Positions 24,038 through 31,883 of a DNA stretch of 64,000 bases are shown piece by piece. How positions within the stretch are numbered: the first letter of the stretch is position 1; each line of letters opens with the position of its first letter. The position numbers and the translations under genes are program-made. The notes below the pieces were generated by a model. It made no database searches, was not told where the DNA came from, and worked only from the letters and a program-made list of their open reading frames with translations. The DNA is from an uncultured Roseburia sp. (lineage in GTDB: Bacteria; Bacillota; Clostridia; Lachnospirales; Lachnospiraceae): NCBI GenBank assembly GCA_947174805.1, contig CAMWKH010000008.1, positions 32,501 to 96,500 of the forward strand, given 5' to 3'.

Positions 24038-26131
24038 ATGGCGAAATACCTTGTTATCGTGGAATCACCTGCAAAAGTAAAAACAATACAGAAGTTTTTA
24101 GGTAAAAATTATGAAGTGGCGGCTTCCAACGGACATGTGAGGGATTTCCCCAAAAGCCAGTGGGGAATTGATGTGGAGCATGATTTCGAGCCCAAATATA
24201 TAACAATCCGGGGGAAAGGGGATATTCTTGCAAAGCTTAGAAAAGAAGTGAAAAAAGCGGACAAAGTGTATCTGGCGACTGACCCTGACCGGGAGGGGGA
24301 GGCCATCTCCTGGCATCTCACCAAGGCATTAAAATTGGAGGACAAAAAAGTATACCGGATAACATTCAACGAAATCACCAAAAATGCGGTGAAAGCTTCC
24401 TTAAAAGAACCCAGGGAAGTGGATATGGATTTGGTGGATGCCCAGCAGGCAAGGCGGATGCTGGACCGGATGGTGGGATACAAGATAAGTCCTCTGTTGT
24501 GGGTAAAAGTGAAACGCGGCTTAAGCGCAGGGAGAGTGCAGTCTGTGGCTCTGCGCATTATCTGCGACAGGGAAGAGGAGATCAATGCCTTTATTCCCCA
24601 GGAGTATTGGACTTTGGATGCCAAATTAAATATTGAGGGGGAAAAACGTCCCCTGACAGCAAAATTCCATGGGACGAAGGATGGGAAATTAACCATAGGC
24701 TCCAAAGAAGAAGTGGAAAGAATTAAAAAGGAAATTTCCGAATCCGAATTTTTTGTGGAGGAAGTGAAAAAGGGGGAGAGAACCAAAAAGGCCCCTCTGC
24801 CCTTTACCACCAGTACTTTACAGCAGGAGGCGTCCAAGGCATTAAACTTCTCTATACAAAAAACTATGCGTATTGCACAGCAGCTGTATGAAGGGGTGGA
24901 TATTAAAGGTCAGGGAACCGTGGGAATCATTACCTATTTAAGAACGGATTCCGTGCGTATCTCCGAGGAGGCCGATGCGGCGGCAAGAGAATATATCGCA
25001 GAGGCATACGGGGATAGGTATGTGGCGGAAAATGCTTCCGCCGCAAAGAAAAATCCGGCCAAAATACAGGATGCCCACGAGGCTATCCGTCCCTCGGATA
25101 TCACCCGCACGCCGGTGATGGTAAAAGAGTCTTTATCCAGGGATCAGTTCAGGCTCTATCAGCTCATCTGGAAACGTTTTGCGGCAAGCCGTATGAGCCC
25201 TGCGGTATACGAGACGATTTCTGTAAAAATCGGGGCGGGGCAGTACAGATTTGCTTCCTCCGCCTCAAAAGTGGTATTTGACGGATTTATGTCTGTCTAC
25301 ACAAACGACGAGGACGAAAAGCCGCAAAACAATACCATGCTGAAGGATATTGGCAAAGATACCCCCCTGAAACTAGGTGAGTTTGAAGAAAAGCAGCATT
25401 TTACCCAGCCGCCGGCACATTACACGGAGGCTTCATTGGTGAAAGCTCTGGAGGAACTTGGAATCGGACGTCCAAGTACATACTCCCCCACCATCATCAC
25501 CCTTCTGGGACGGCGCTATGTGGTCAAAGAAAATAAAAATCTCTATATCACAGAATTAGGGGAAGTGGTAAATTCCATTATGAAAGAGTCTTTCCCCACC
25601 ATTGTGGATGAGCATTTTACCGCAAATATGGAGTCGCTTTTAGACAAAGTGGAGGAGGGGGCAATTCACTGGAAAACGGTGGTGAGCAATTTTTACCCCG
25701 ACCTGGAGGAAGCGGTGAACACGGCAGAGCAGGAACTGGAAAAAATACAGATTGAAGATGAAGTGACGGATGTCGTCTGCGAGGAATGCGGCAGGAACAT
25801 GGTGGTGAAATATGGTCCCCATGGTAAATTTCTGGCTTGTCCGGGATTCCCTGACTGCAGGAACACAAAACCTTACCTGGAAAAGATTGGTGTGAATTGT
25901 CCTCTGTGCGGCAGGGAAGTAGTCTTAAAAAAGACAAAAAAAGGAAGAAAATATTATGGATGCGAGGATAACCCGGAGTGTGAATTTATGTCCTGGCAGA
26001 GGCCTTCCACCAAAAAATGCCCGAAATGCGGGGGATATATGGTGGAAAAAGGAAACAAGCTGGCCTGCGCCAATGAGCAGTGCGGACACAGCGAAAACAA
26101 ACCCCGGGAGGAAGGTCAGGAAGAATCGTAG
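24038..26131 (+). CDS. topA: DNA topoisomerase I
   Basis: A 697-residue type IA topoisomerase that relaxes negative supercoils. The TOPRIM part has 'VIVESPAKVKTIQKFLG' and 'ATDPDREGEAISWHL'; the catalytic tyrosine is in 'IITYLRTDSVRIS'. The C-terminus has three Cys4 zinc ribbons: 'CEECGRNM', 'CPLCGREV' and 'CPKCGGYM', each with its second pair downstream. Length is normal. The start is ATG 24038 ('MAKYLVIVESP') with AAGGAG at 24021-24026; GTG 24026 overlaps that site. It is 27 bases after dprA and upstream of codY. The trmFO, xerC, hslV and hslU genes found here in Bacillus are absent. Confidence 0.97.
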   Translation: MAKYLVIVESPAKVKTIQKFLGKNYEVAASNGHVRDFPKSQWGIDVEHDFEPKYITIRGKGDILAKLRKEVKKADKVYLATDPDREGEAISWHLTKALKLEDKKVYRITFNEITKNAVKASLKEPREVDMDLVDAQQARRMLDRMVGYKISPLLWVKVKRGLSAGRVQSVALRIICDREEEINAFIPQEYWTLDAKLNIEGEKRPLTAKFHGTKDGKLTIGSKEEVERIKKEISESEFFVEEVKKGERTKKAPLPFTTSTLQQEASKALNFSIQKTMRIAQQLYEGVDIKGQGTVGIITYLRTDSVRISEEADAAAREYIAEAYGDRYVAENASAAKKNPAKIQDAHEAIRPSDITRTPVMVKESLSRDQFRLYQLIWKRFAASRMSPAVYETISVKIGAGQYRFASSASKVVFDGFMSVYTNDEDEKPQNNTMLKDIGKDTPLKLGEFEEKQHFTQPPAHYTEASLVKALEELGIGRPSTYSPTIITLLGRRYVVKENKNLYITELGEVVNSIMKESFPTIVDEHFTANMESLLDKVEEGAIHWKTVVSNFYPDLEEAVNTAEQELEKIQIEDEVTDVVCEECGRNMVVKYGPHGKFLACPGFPDCRNTKPYLEKIGVNCPLCGREVVLKKTKKGRKYYGCEDNPECEFMSWQRPSTKKCPKCGGYMVEKGNKLACANEQCGHSENKPREEGQEES

Positions 26132-26161
26132 CCTTTTTTTGAAACAACAAATATGGGAATC

Positions 26162-26190
26162 TTGAATTTTCCGAATGGATATGCTAGAAT
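26162..26190 (+). promoter_or_regulatory. Promoter of codY
   Basis: TTGAAT (26162-26167), 17 bases, TAGAAT (26185-26190) with TGC immediately before (extended -10). The spacer holds a half-conserved CodY-box-like stretch at 26165-26179 (10 of 15 matches by eye). Confidence 0.65.
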
Positions 26191-26205
26191 AAGATTTGGT
26201 TACAG

Positions 26206-26220
26206 AAATTTCGGAATATT
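26206..26220 (+). promoter_or_regulatory. CodY-box-like site in the codY leader
   Basis: AAATTTCGGAATATT matches the CodY consensus AATTTTCWGAAAATT at 12 of 15 positions by eye. It lies just after the predicted transcription start and 16 bases before the codY start, so bound CodY could block its own synthesis. Confidence 0.5.
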
Positions 26221-26236
26221 CATGAGGAGGTAACTT

Positions 26237-27019
26237 ATGAGCGTGCAGTTGTTGGATAAAACCAGGAAGATCAATAAGCTTCTCCATAATAACAGCTCGT
26301 CCAAAGTGGTATTTAATGATATTTGCGATGTTCTGACGGAAATTTTGAAATCTAATATTCTTGTAATCAGCAAAAAAGGAAAAGTCCTTGGATGTAGCAG
26401 CGGGTACGGAATCGATGAAATCCATGAACTGATTGTGGAGGAGGTAGGGGGATTTATCGACCCCCAGTTAAATGAGCGCCTTTTGGGAATTCTCTCCACC
26501 AAGGAAAATGTAAATCTGGAGACCTTGGGCTTTGAAAGAGACGCAAAAAGGTACTGCGCAATCATCACGCCTATTGATATCGCCGGAGAACGCCTGGGGA
26601 CTTTATTTGTGTACCGGTGTGACTCCCAGTATGACATAGACGATATTATTTTAAGCGAGTACGGCACTACTGTGGTAGGGCTTGAGATGATGCGCTCCGT
26701 AAACGAGGAGAGTGCGGAGGAGAGCCGGAAAATCCAGATTGTAAAATCAGCCATCAATACGCTGTCCTTTTCCGAGCTTGAGGCCATCACTCATATATTT
26801 GATGAGCTTGAGGGCAACGAGGGCATATTAGTGGCAAGCAAAATTGCGGACCGGGTGGGCATTACCAGGTCTGTCATTGTCAATGCATTAAGAAAATTTG
26901 AAAGCGCCGGTGTGATTGAGTCACGTTCCTCAGGGATGAAAGGGACATACATAAAAGTTATCAACGATGTTGTGTTTGACGAACTCTCGAAAATTAAAAA
27001 GCAAAACGACAAGCATTGA
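26237..27019 (+). CDS. codY: GTP-sensing transcriptional pleiotropic repressor CodY
   Basis: A 260-residue global regulator that senses GTP and branched-chain amino acids and represses starvation genes. Residues ~1-160 are the GAF-type ligand domain ('LLDKTRKINKLLHNN' at the start, 'YCAIITPIDIAGERLGTLFV' within). The C-terminal winged helix carries the hallmark 'SKIADRVGITRSVIVNALRK' followed by 'KGTYIKVIND'. GAGGAGGT precedes ATG 26237. It is directly followed by its terminator and the flagellar operon, the same adjacency as in Bacillus subtilis, where CodY also controls motility genes. Local autoregulation is suggested by the box in the leader. Confidence 0.96.
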   Translation: MSVQLLDKTRKINKLLHNNSSSKVVFNDICDVLTEILKSNILVISKKGKVLGCSSGYGIDEIHELIVEEVGGFIDPQLNERLLGILSTKENVNLETLGFERDAKRYCAIITPIDIAGERLGTLFVYRCDSQYDIDDIILSEYGTTVVGLEMMRSVNEESAEESRKIQIVKSAINTLSFSELEAITHIFDELEGNEGILVASKIADRVGITRSVIVNALRKFESAGVIESRSSGMKGTYIKVINDVVFDELSKIKKQNDKH

Positions 27020-27031
27020 AGACATAAGAAT

Positions 27032-27068
27032 AAAAGGTTTATAGGAAAAAAGTTCTATGAACCTTTTT
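27032..27068 (+). terminator. Rho-independent terminator of codY
   Basis: AAAAGGTTTATAG (27032-27044) pairs with CTATGAACCTTTT (27055-27067) across a 10-base loop; a T-G pair is the only irregularity. A short T-run completes it, 12 bases after the codY stop. Confidence 0.8.
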
Positions 27069-27137
27069 GATTTATAGGAAAAATTTGACGAAAAAGGAAG
27101 ATATTTGGTCATATCTTGTGTTGATTTAGGAAAAAAA
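27038..27137 (+). repeat. Three A-rich repeats upstream of the flagellar operon
   Basis: TTTATAGGAAAAA occurs at 27038-27050 and 27071-27083, exactly 33 bases apart; a variant TTTAGGAAAAAAA follows at 27125-27137. The first copy lies inside the codY terminator. They may be regulator sites for the fla/che promoter or reflect local duplication. Confidence 0.4.
27098..27117. repeat. Short inverted repeat before the fla/che promoter
   Basis: AAGATAT (27098-27104) and ATATCTT (27111-27117) are perfect arms around a 6-base spacer, about 50 bases upstream of the predicted -35 element. It could be a repressor or activator site. Confidence 0.4.
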
Positions 27138-27169
27138 TACAAGATAATGTAAAAAATCAAAAAAAAACC

Positions 27170-27197
27170 TTGTGTTTTTCATAATATAATTTATAAT
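27170..27197 (+). promoter_or_regulatory. Candidate sigma-A promoter of the fla/che operon
   Basis: TTGTGT (27170-27175), a 16-base spacer and TATAAT (27192-27197), about 45 bases before flgB. A sigma-D-type promoter (TAAA and GCCGATAT) was looked for and not seen. Confidence 0.55.
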
Positions 27198-27241
27198 ATA
27201 ATAAGGTTATATTAGTAGTTCTATGCAGAAAGGAGAATAAC

Positions 27242-27631
27242 ATGTTTTCATCCAATGTATTTAATTATATCAATGTTTTGGATAAAGCGGCAGATGCCAG
27301 CTGGCTTCGCACCCAGACGCTTGCCCATAACCTGTCCAATGTGGACACGCCATATTATAAGAGAAAAGATGTGGATTTTCAGAGTGTGTTAAAGCAGGAA
27401 CTGGGTAATATGAAATACACCACTTTGGACAGCAAGATTGACCATGCGGATTTGAGTCATCTGGAAGTATCTACATATGTGGATTCTGCCAATTATTCCT
27501 ATCGGGAAGACCACAATAATGTGGATGTGGATACGGAAAATGTGGAACTGGCATCCGAAGCCATTCGGTATAATGCTTTGACGGACAGTATGACGCGGGA
27601 ATTTTCCAGTATACGGTCAGTTATAAAATAG
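27242..27631 (+). CDS. flgB: Flagellar basal-body rod protein FlgB
   Basis: A 129-residue proximal rod subunit exported through the flagellar secretion system. The rod-family N-terminal motif is 'TLAHNLSNVDTPYYKRKDV', and the C-terminal helix is 'ELASEAIRYNALTDSMTREF'. Length is typical (about 130). AGAAAGGAG precedes ATG 27242. It is the first gene of the ~35 kb motility operon and follows codY after a regulatory gap of 222 bases. Confidence 0.95.
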   Translation: MFSSNVFNYINVLDKAADASWLRTQTLAHNLSNVDTPYYKRKDVDFQSVLKQELGNMKYTTLDSKIDHADLSHLEVSTYVDSANYSYREDHNNVDVDTENVELASEAIRYNALTDSMTREFSSIRSVIK

Positions 27632-27660
27632 GATTGACATCATAACAGGAGGAGAGGATT

Positions 27661-28104
27661 ATGGGATTATTTCAGGCCTTTGATATCTGTGCGTCAGGAA
27701 TGACGGCTCAGCGGTTCCGAACAGATATCATTGCGGAAAATGTGGCCAATGTGAATACCACAAGGACAGAGGACGGCACGCCTTACAGAAGAAAAATGGT
27801 AACCTTTGCAGAGCGGGACAAAGATACTTTCTATACGCTCTTTACCAACAAGACACGCCAGTACGGCGGCAACGGGGTGAAAGTTGCAAAGATATTAGAC
27901 GATGAAGAGACAGACTACATCATGAAGTATGATCCTTCCCATCCGGATGCAGATGAGAATGGATATGTATCTTATCCAAATGTGAACATTGTACAGGAGA
28001 TGACAGATTTAATTGATGCCAGCAGGGGCTACGAGGCAAATGTCACGGCTTTTAATTCGGTAAAGTCCATGGCGCAGTCCGGTCTGCAGGTTGGCAAATC
28101 ATAA
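27661..28104 (+). CDS. flgC: Flagellar basal-body rod protein FlgC
   Basis: A 147-residue proximal rod subunit. The N-terminal rod motif is 'IIAENVANVNTTRTEDGTPY' and the C-terminal coil 'EMTDLIDASRGYEANVTAF' is characteristic of FlgC. GGAGGAGAGG lies upstream of ATG 27661. Gaps of about 25 bases to flgB and fliE fit a single operon. Confidence 0.95.
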   Translation: MGLFQAFDICASGMTAQRFRTDIIAENVANVNTTRTEDGTPYRRKMVTFAERDKDTFYTLFTNKTRQYGGNGVKVAKILDDEETDYIMKYDPSHPDADENGYVSYPNVNIVQEMTDLIDASRGYEANVTAFNSVKSMAQSGLQVGKS

Positions 28105-28128
28105 CAGAAGGAATAGGAGGATAACGGG

Positions 28129-28446
28129 ATGGATATTTCTGCTTTGACAAATGTATCTTCGGATTACGTGGCAAAACAGTATGAGGCCAGTAAATTAACC
28201 CCTTTTGCGGAAGAGAACAAAGATTTTTCTTCTGTGCTGGGGGCAGCTATGAATATGATTAATGAAACAAATGATTACCAGAATGCGGCGGAATCCGCCC
28301 GGATTCAGTTTGCCCTGGGGGAATCCACCAGCACGCATGATCTGGCGGTGGCACAGGAGAAAGCAGGTATTGCGCTTTCCTATACAGTAGCAGTGCGGGA
28401 CAAGGTATTGGATGCTTATAAAGAAATTATGAATATGTCAATATAG
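28129..28446 (+). CDS. fliE: Flagellar hook-basal body protein FliE
   Basis: A 105-residue protein that joins the MS ring to the rod and is the first substrate of the export machine. The second half carries the family pattern: 'SARIQFALGESTSTHDLAVA' followed by 'EKAGIALSYTVAVRDKVLDA'. Length is normal and a good ribosome site (AGGAGGATAA) precedes ATG 28129. Confidence 0.94.
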   Translation: MDISALTNVSSDYVAKQYEASKLTPFAEENKDFSSVLGAAMNMINETNDYQNAAESARIQFALGESTSTHDLAVAQEKAGIALSYTVAVRDKVLDAYKEIMNMSI

Positions 28447-28462
28447 TGGGTAGGTAGATAGT

Positions 28463-30067
28463 ATGCCAGAGAATGTGCAGAATATTTTAAATAAAGGAAA
28501 AGATTGGTGGACGAAGTTTTCCACGAAACAAAAGACCCTGATCATCAGTATTACGGCAGCCCTTATGATTGCCCTTGTAATACTGGCAGTGGTTATGAAC
28601 CAGCCGAAGATGGTGATTCTGGCGGAATGTGAAAATACGAAACAGGCATCGGAAGTGAAAAATCTTTTGGATGGGGAAGGCATTAAATTCAAGCTTTCTT
28701 CCGACGGTTTGATTTTTTATGTGAATGAAAAAGATGAGGCAAACGCTTCCATCCTTTTAGGTTCCAATGAGATTCCCACCACAGGTTACAGTCTGGACAA
28801 GGTTTTTGACGGCAGTTTTAGCACAACGGAATCCGACAAGAAGAAAAAATATCAGCTCTATCTGGAGGACAAGTTTAAGACTCAGCTGGAAACAATTTCC
28901 AGTGTGGAGGAGGCGTCGGTTTCCCTCTCCATTCCAGAGGAGGACGGAACGATTATCTCCATGAACCAGGAGACATACGCCAGCGTAATTTTAACCTTAA
29001 ACAACGAGATGGACGATGAGCAGGCTGTGGGGATTGCAAAGTTTATCGCCACAGAGGTTGGAAATGATTCCACAGACAATATTTTGATTATTGACGGGAC
29101 CGGCAACGTGCTTTTCTCCGGCGGGGATACCAATTCCACTGTGGGCAATGCCAACTCCCAGCTCTCTGTGAAAAATAAAGCGGAGAATATGGTAAAAGGC
29201 CAGGTAAAAAGCGTTGTCCTTGGAACAGAGGTATATGACAACGTGGAAGTGGGCTTAAATCTAAATATGAATTTTGATACAGAGGAGTATATGAGCCACC
29301 GCTATTCCGTGGAGGAAGGACAGGAACAGGGGTACTTAGACAGCGAATCTGTGTTTGAATCAGAGGCCACAGGGGGCGAGGCGGGAGTGCCGGGCACCAC
29401 GGCCAACGATGACCCTACATATGTATTGCCTGACGGGGAGACATCTTCCTCCTCCGTTTCGGAGCGGAAGAGCAAATATCTTCCCAACGAAGAAATTACA
29501 AAGAGAAACAGTGAAGGTTCCAGTGTGGATTATGCCAATTCTTCTATTTCGGTGGTTGCAACTTCCTACGTTGTGTACGATGAAAAGGCATTAAAAGCAG
29601 ACGGCACACTGGACAATATGACTTTTGACGAATTTGTGGCACAGAACAGCGACCGTGTAAAGACTACGGTAGACCAGGACTTTTACAACGCAGTGGCAAA
29701 TGCAACAGGAATTCCGGCGGAAAATATTACATTTATCGCCTATGACGTGCCCTTTTTCAAATATGCATCCCCAGGGGGAAGGGAACTTGCAGATTACCTT
29801 CAGATTGTTTTGGCAGTGCTGATTTTTGCACTTCTTGGTTTTGTGGTATTCAAGAGCACCAGAAAACAGCAGGAGGAAGTTATGGAACCGGAGCTTTCTG
29901 TGGAGAGTTTGTTGGAGACTACGAAAGAGGCATCTCAGGACAGCCTGGAAGATATTGGATTCAGCGAGAAGTCTGAGACTCGGATATTAATTGAAAAATT
30001 TGTGGAAGAAAATCCAGAAGCGGCAGCTACCTTACTGCGTAACTGGCTGAATGAGGAATGGGAGTAG
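28463..30067 (+). CDS. fliF: Flagellar MS-ring protein FliF
   Basis: A 534-residue protein that forms the MS ring in the cytoplasmic membrane. Membrane helix one is near residues 25-46 ('LIISITAALMIALVILAVVM') and helix two near 443-463 ('YLQIVLAVLIFALLGFVVF'). Between them are the ring-building motifs with 'NEIPTTGYSLDKVFDGSF' and 'KYQLYLEDKFKTQLETI'. A cytosolic tail ends in 'FVEENPEAAATLLRNWLNEE', the FliG-binding end. A flexible S/T/E-rich stretch (~290-345) is normal for the family. fliG starts 5 bases after its stop. Confidence 0.96.
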   Translation: MPENVQNILNKGKDWWTKFSTKQKTLIISITAALMIALVILAVVMNQPKMVILAECENTKQASEVKNLLDGEGIKFKLSSDGLIFYVNEKDEANASILLGSNEIPTTGYSLDKVFDGSFSTTESDKKKKYQLYLEDKFKTQLETISSVEEASVSLSIPEEDGTIISMNQETYASVILTLNNEMDDEQAVGIAKFIATEVGNDSTDNILIIDGTGNVLFSGGDTNSTVGNANSQLSVKNKAENMVKGQVKSVVLGTEVYDNVEVGLNLNMNFDTEEYMSHRYSVEEGQEQGYLDSESVFESEATGGEAGVPGTTANDDPTYVLPDGETSSSSVSERKSKYLPNEEITKRNSEGSSVDYANSSISVVATSYVVYDEKALKADGTLDNMTFDEFVAQNSDRVKTTVDQDFYNAVANATGIPAENITFIAYDVPFFKYASPGGRELADYLQIVLAVLIFALLGFVVFKSTRKQQEEVMEPELSVESLLETTKEASQDSLEDIGFSEKSETRILIEKFVEENPEAAATLLRNWLNEEWE

Positions 30068-30071
30068 TGTT

Positions 30072-31082
30072 ATGGCAGACAAAGAAGATTTTAGCGGTGT
30101 TCAAAAAGCTGCTATCTTATTAATTGCACTGGGACCGGAGAGGTCGGCAGATATTTTTAAACATTTAAAGGAAGATGAGATTGAGGAACTCACTTTGGAG
30201 ATTGCAAATACCAGAAGTGTGTCTCCCCAGGTGAAGGATGTTGTGCTGGAAGAGTTTTATCAGGTCTGTCTGGCACAGCAGTACATTGCAGAGGGTGGTA
30301 TTGGTTACGCCAAGGAACTTTTGGACAAGGCTCTTGGCAACGAGAAGGCTCAGGAGGTTATCTCCAAGCTCACCGCCTCCCTGCAGGTTCGTCCCTTTGA
30401 GTTTGTGCGAAAGACGGATCCAAGCCAGGTTTTAAACTTTATACAGGATGAACATCCTCAGACCATAGCTATGATTTTGTCTTACCTGACTCCGGCACAG
30501 GCCGCTATGATTGTGGGGGCGCTGGCTCCGGAGACCCAGGCAGATGTGGCCAAGAGGATCGCAACTATGGACCGTACATCCCCAGATGTGATTAAAGAGG
30601 TGGAGCGCGTATTGGAGAGAAAACTTTCTTCCCTGATCAATCAGGATTACACCATTGTGGGCGGCGTGGACGCTATCGTAAACATTTTGAATACCGTAGA
30701 CCGTTCCACAGAGAAACATATTATGGAATCCCTGGAAATCGAGGAGCCGGAATTGGCAGACGAAATCCGCAAGAAGATGTTCGTATTCGAAGATATTTTG
30801 CTGCTTGACGACCGTGCCATCCAGCGAGTTCTCCGTGACGTGGACAACAACGATTTGTCTATCGCATTAAAGGGTTCCAACGAGGAAGTTCAGAATGCAA
30901 TCTTTAAGAACCTTTCCAAACGTCTTGCTGCGATGATTAAAGAGGACATGGAATTTATGGGGCCTGTGCGTATGAAAGACGTGGAGGAGGCACAGCAGAA
31001 GATTGTAGGTGTCATCCGTAAGTTAGAGGATTCTGCAGAGATTGTAATCTCCAGAGGCGGAGGTGACGAGATCGTTGTCTAA
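30072..31082 (+). CDS. fliG: Flagellar motor switch protein FliG
   Basis: A 336-residue rotor protein of the switch complex; it binds FliF, FliM and the stator. N-terminal domain 'FSGVQKAAILLIALGPERSA', middle domain 'QDEHPQTIAMILSYL' with the PEH-like hydrophobic patch, and the charged torque helix 'LLDDRAIQRVLRDVDNND' in the C-terminal domain. ATG 30072 with GGGAG upstream is preferred over an earlier in-frame codon inside fliF. The 3' end overlaps fliH by 8 bases. Confidence 0.97.
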   Translation: MADKEDFSGVQKAAILLIALGPERSADIFKHLKEDEIEELTLEIANTRSVSPQVKDVVLEEFYQVCLAQQYIAEGGIGYAKELLDKALGNEKAQEVISKLTASLQVRPFEFVRKTDPSQVLNFIQDEHPQTIAMILSYLTPAQAAMIVGALAPETQADVAKRIATMDRTSPDVIKEVERVLERKLSSLINQDYTIVGGVDAIVNILNTVDRSTEKHIMESLEIEEPELADEIRKKMFVFEDILLLDDRAIQRVLRDVDNNDLSIALKGSNEEVQNAIFKNLSKRLAAMIKEDMEFMGPVRMKDVEEAQQKIVGVIRKLEDSAEIVISRGGGDEIVV

Positions 31083-31881
31083 TTTGTTTAAACAGTATAA
31101 CGTTGTGGAAGAGAGTTCAGATGTGCGGATGATGGACTACAACGCTATGGCACAGGAGAAGCTTAAGAAGCTGGCGGCAAAACAGGGGACTGGGTTTGCT
31201 CCGCTGGGCGGGGACGGATTTCAGAGCCTGGATGCCATCGTGCCCCAGGAGCCTGTGAAAACTCCGGAAGAAATCTTGCAGGAGGCTAAGGACGAGGCGG
31301 ATTTGATTTTGAAAGATGCCAGAAAAAGGTCTGACGATATGTTAAACGAAGCCTACCAGCAGTCGGAGGAGATAAAAACTTCAGCCAGGGAAGAAGGCCA
31401 TGAGGAGGGCTACCGTGAGGGCAGTGAAAAGGCCCGCCGGGAACTGGAGGAGGAGTACGGGAAAAAGCAGGCCCAGCTGGAGGAGCACAAGCTATCCCTT
31501 CAGGCGGACTACAACCGGGAGATGAAAGAACTGGAACCCATGCTTTTAGATACAATTTTAACGGTGGTGGAAAAAGTATTTCATATCCAGTTTTCCGATA
31601 AAAAAGATATACTTCTCTATCTGGTGGAAAATGCAGTGATGAACATTGAGGGCTGCAAATCTTTCCGCATCCGGGTTGGAGAAGAGCAGAGAGCCTTTTT
31701 AGAGAGGCGGAAGGAAGAAATTTTAGAACAGGTGGGCCATGATGTGACCCTTGAGATACTTTCCGATTCCTCTTTCCAGGAAGACCAGTGTGTCATTGAG
31801 ACGGACACGGGCATCTTTGACTGTGGAACAGGGGTACAGTTGGAAAATCTGATAAGAGATATGAAAGCATTAATTTCGTGA
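31075..31881 (+). CDS. fliH: Flagellar export stator protein FliH
   Basis: A ~268-residue regulator of the export ATPase FliI. A long charged coil with FliH-like glycine-containing repeats ('SAREEGHEEGYREGSEKARR') runs through the middle (~60-165), and the C-terminal part resembles the V-ATPase peripheral-stalk E subunit ('TILTVVEKVFHIQF'). The start is a TTG at 31075 ('MSNLFKQYNVV'), preceded at 8 bases by GGAGGTGA inside fliG; GTG 31063 overlaps that site. The stop overlaps the earliest fliI start codon. Confidence 0.88.
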   Translation: MSNLFKQYNVVEESSDVRMMDYNAMAQEKLKKLAAKQGTGFAPLGGDGFQSLDAIVPQEPVKTPEEILQEAKDEADLILKDARKRSDDMLNEAYQQSEEIKTSAREEGHEEGYREGSEKARRELEEEYGKKQAQLEEHKLSLQADYNREMKELEPMLLDTILTVVEKVFHIQFSDKKDILLYLVENAVMNIEGCKSFRIRVGEEQRAFLERRKEEILEQVGHDVTLEILSDSSFQEDQCVIETDTGIFDCGTGVQLENLIRDMKALIS

Positions 31882-31883
31882 GG

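Noticed and set aside
24109..24837. A 242-codon minus-strand open frame inside topA
   Set aside because: It is antisense to the TOPRIM region of topA; its serine-rich composition is a reading-frame shadow.
27070..27095. A CodY box upstream of flgB around the stretch AAATTTGACGAAAAA
   Set aside because: Only about 9 of 15 positions match, which is at the level expected by chance in AT-rich DNA.
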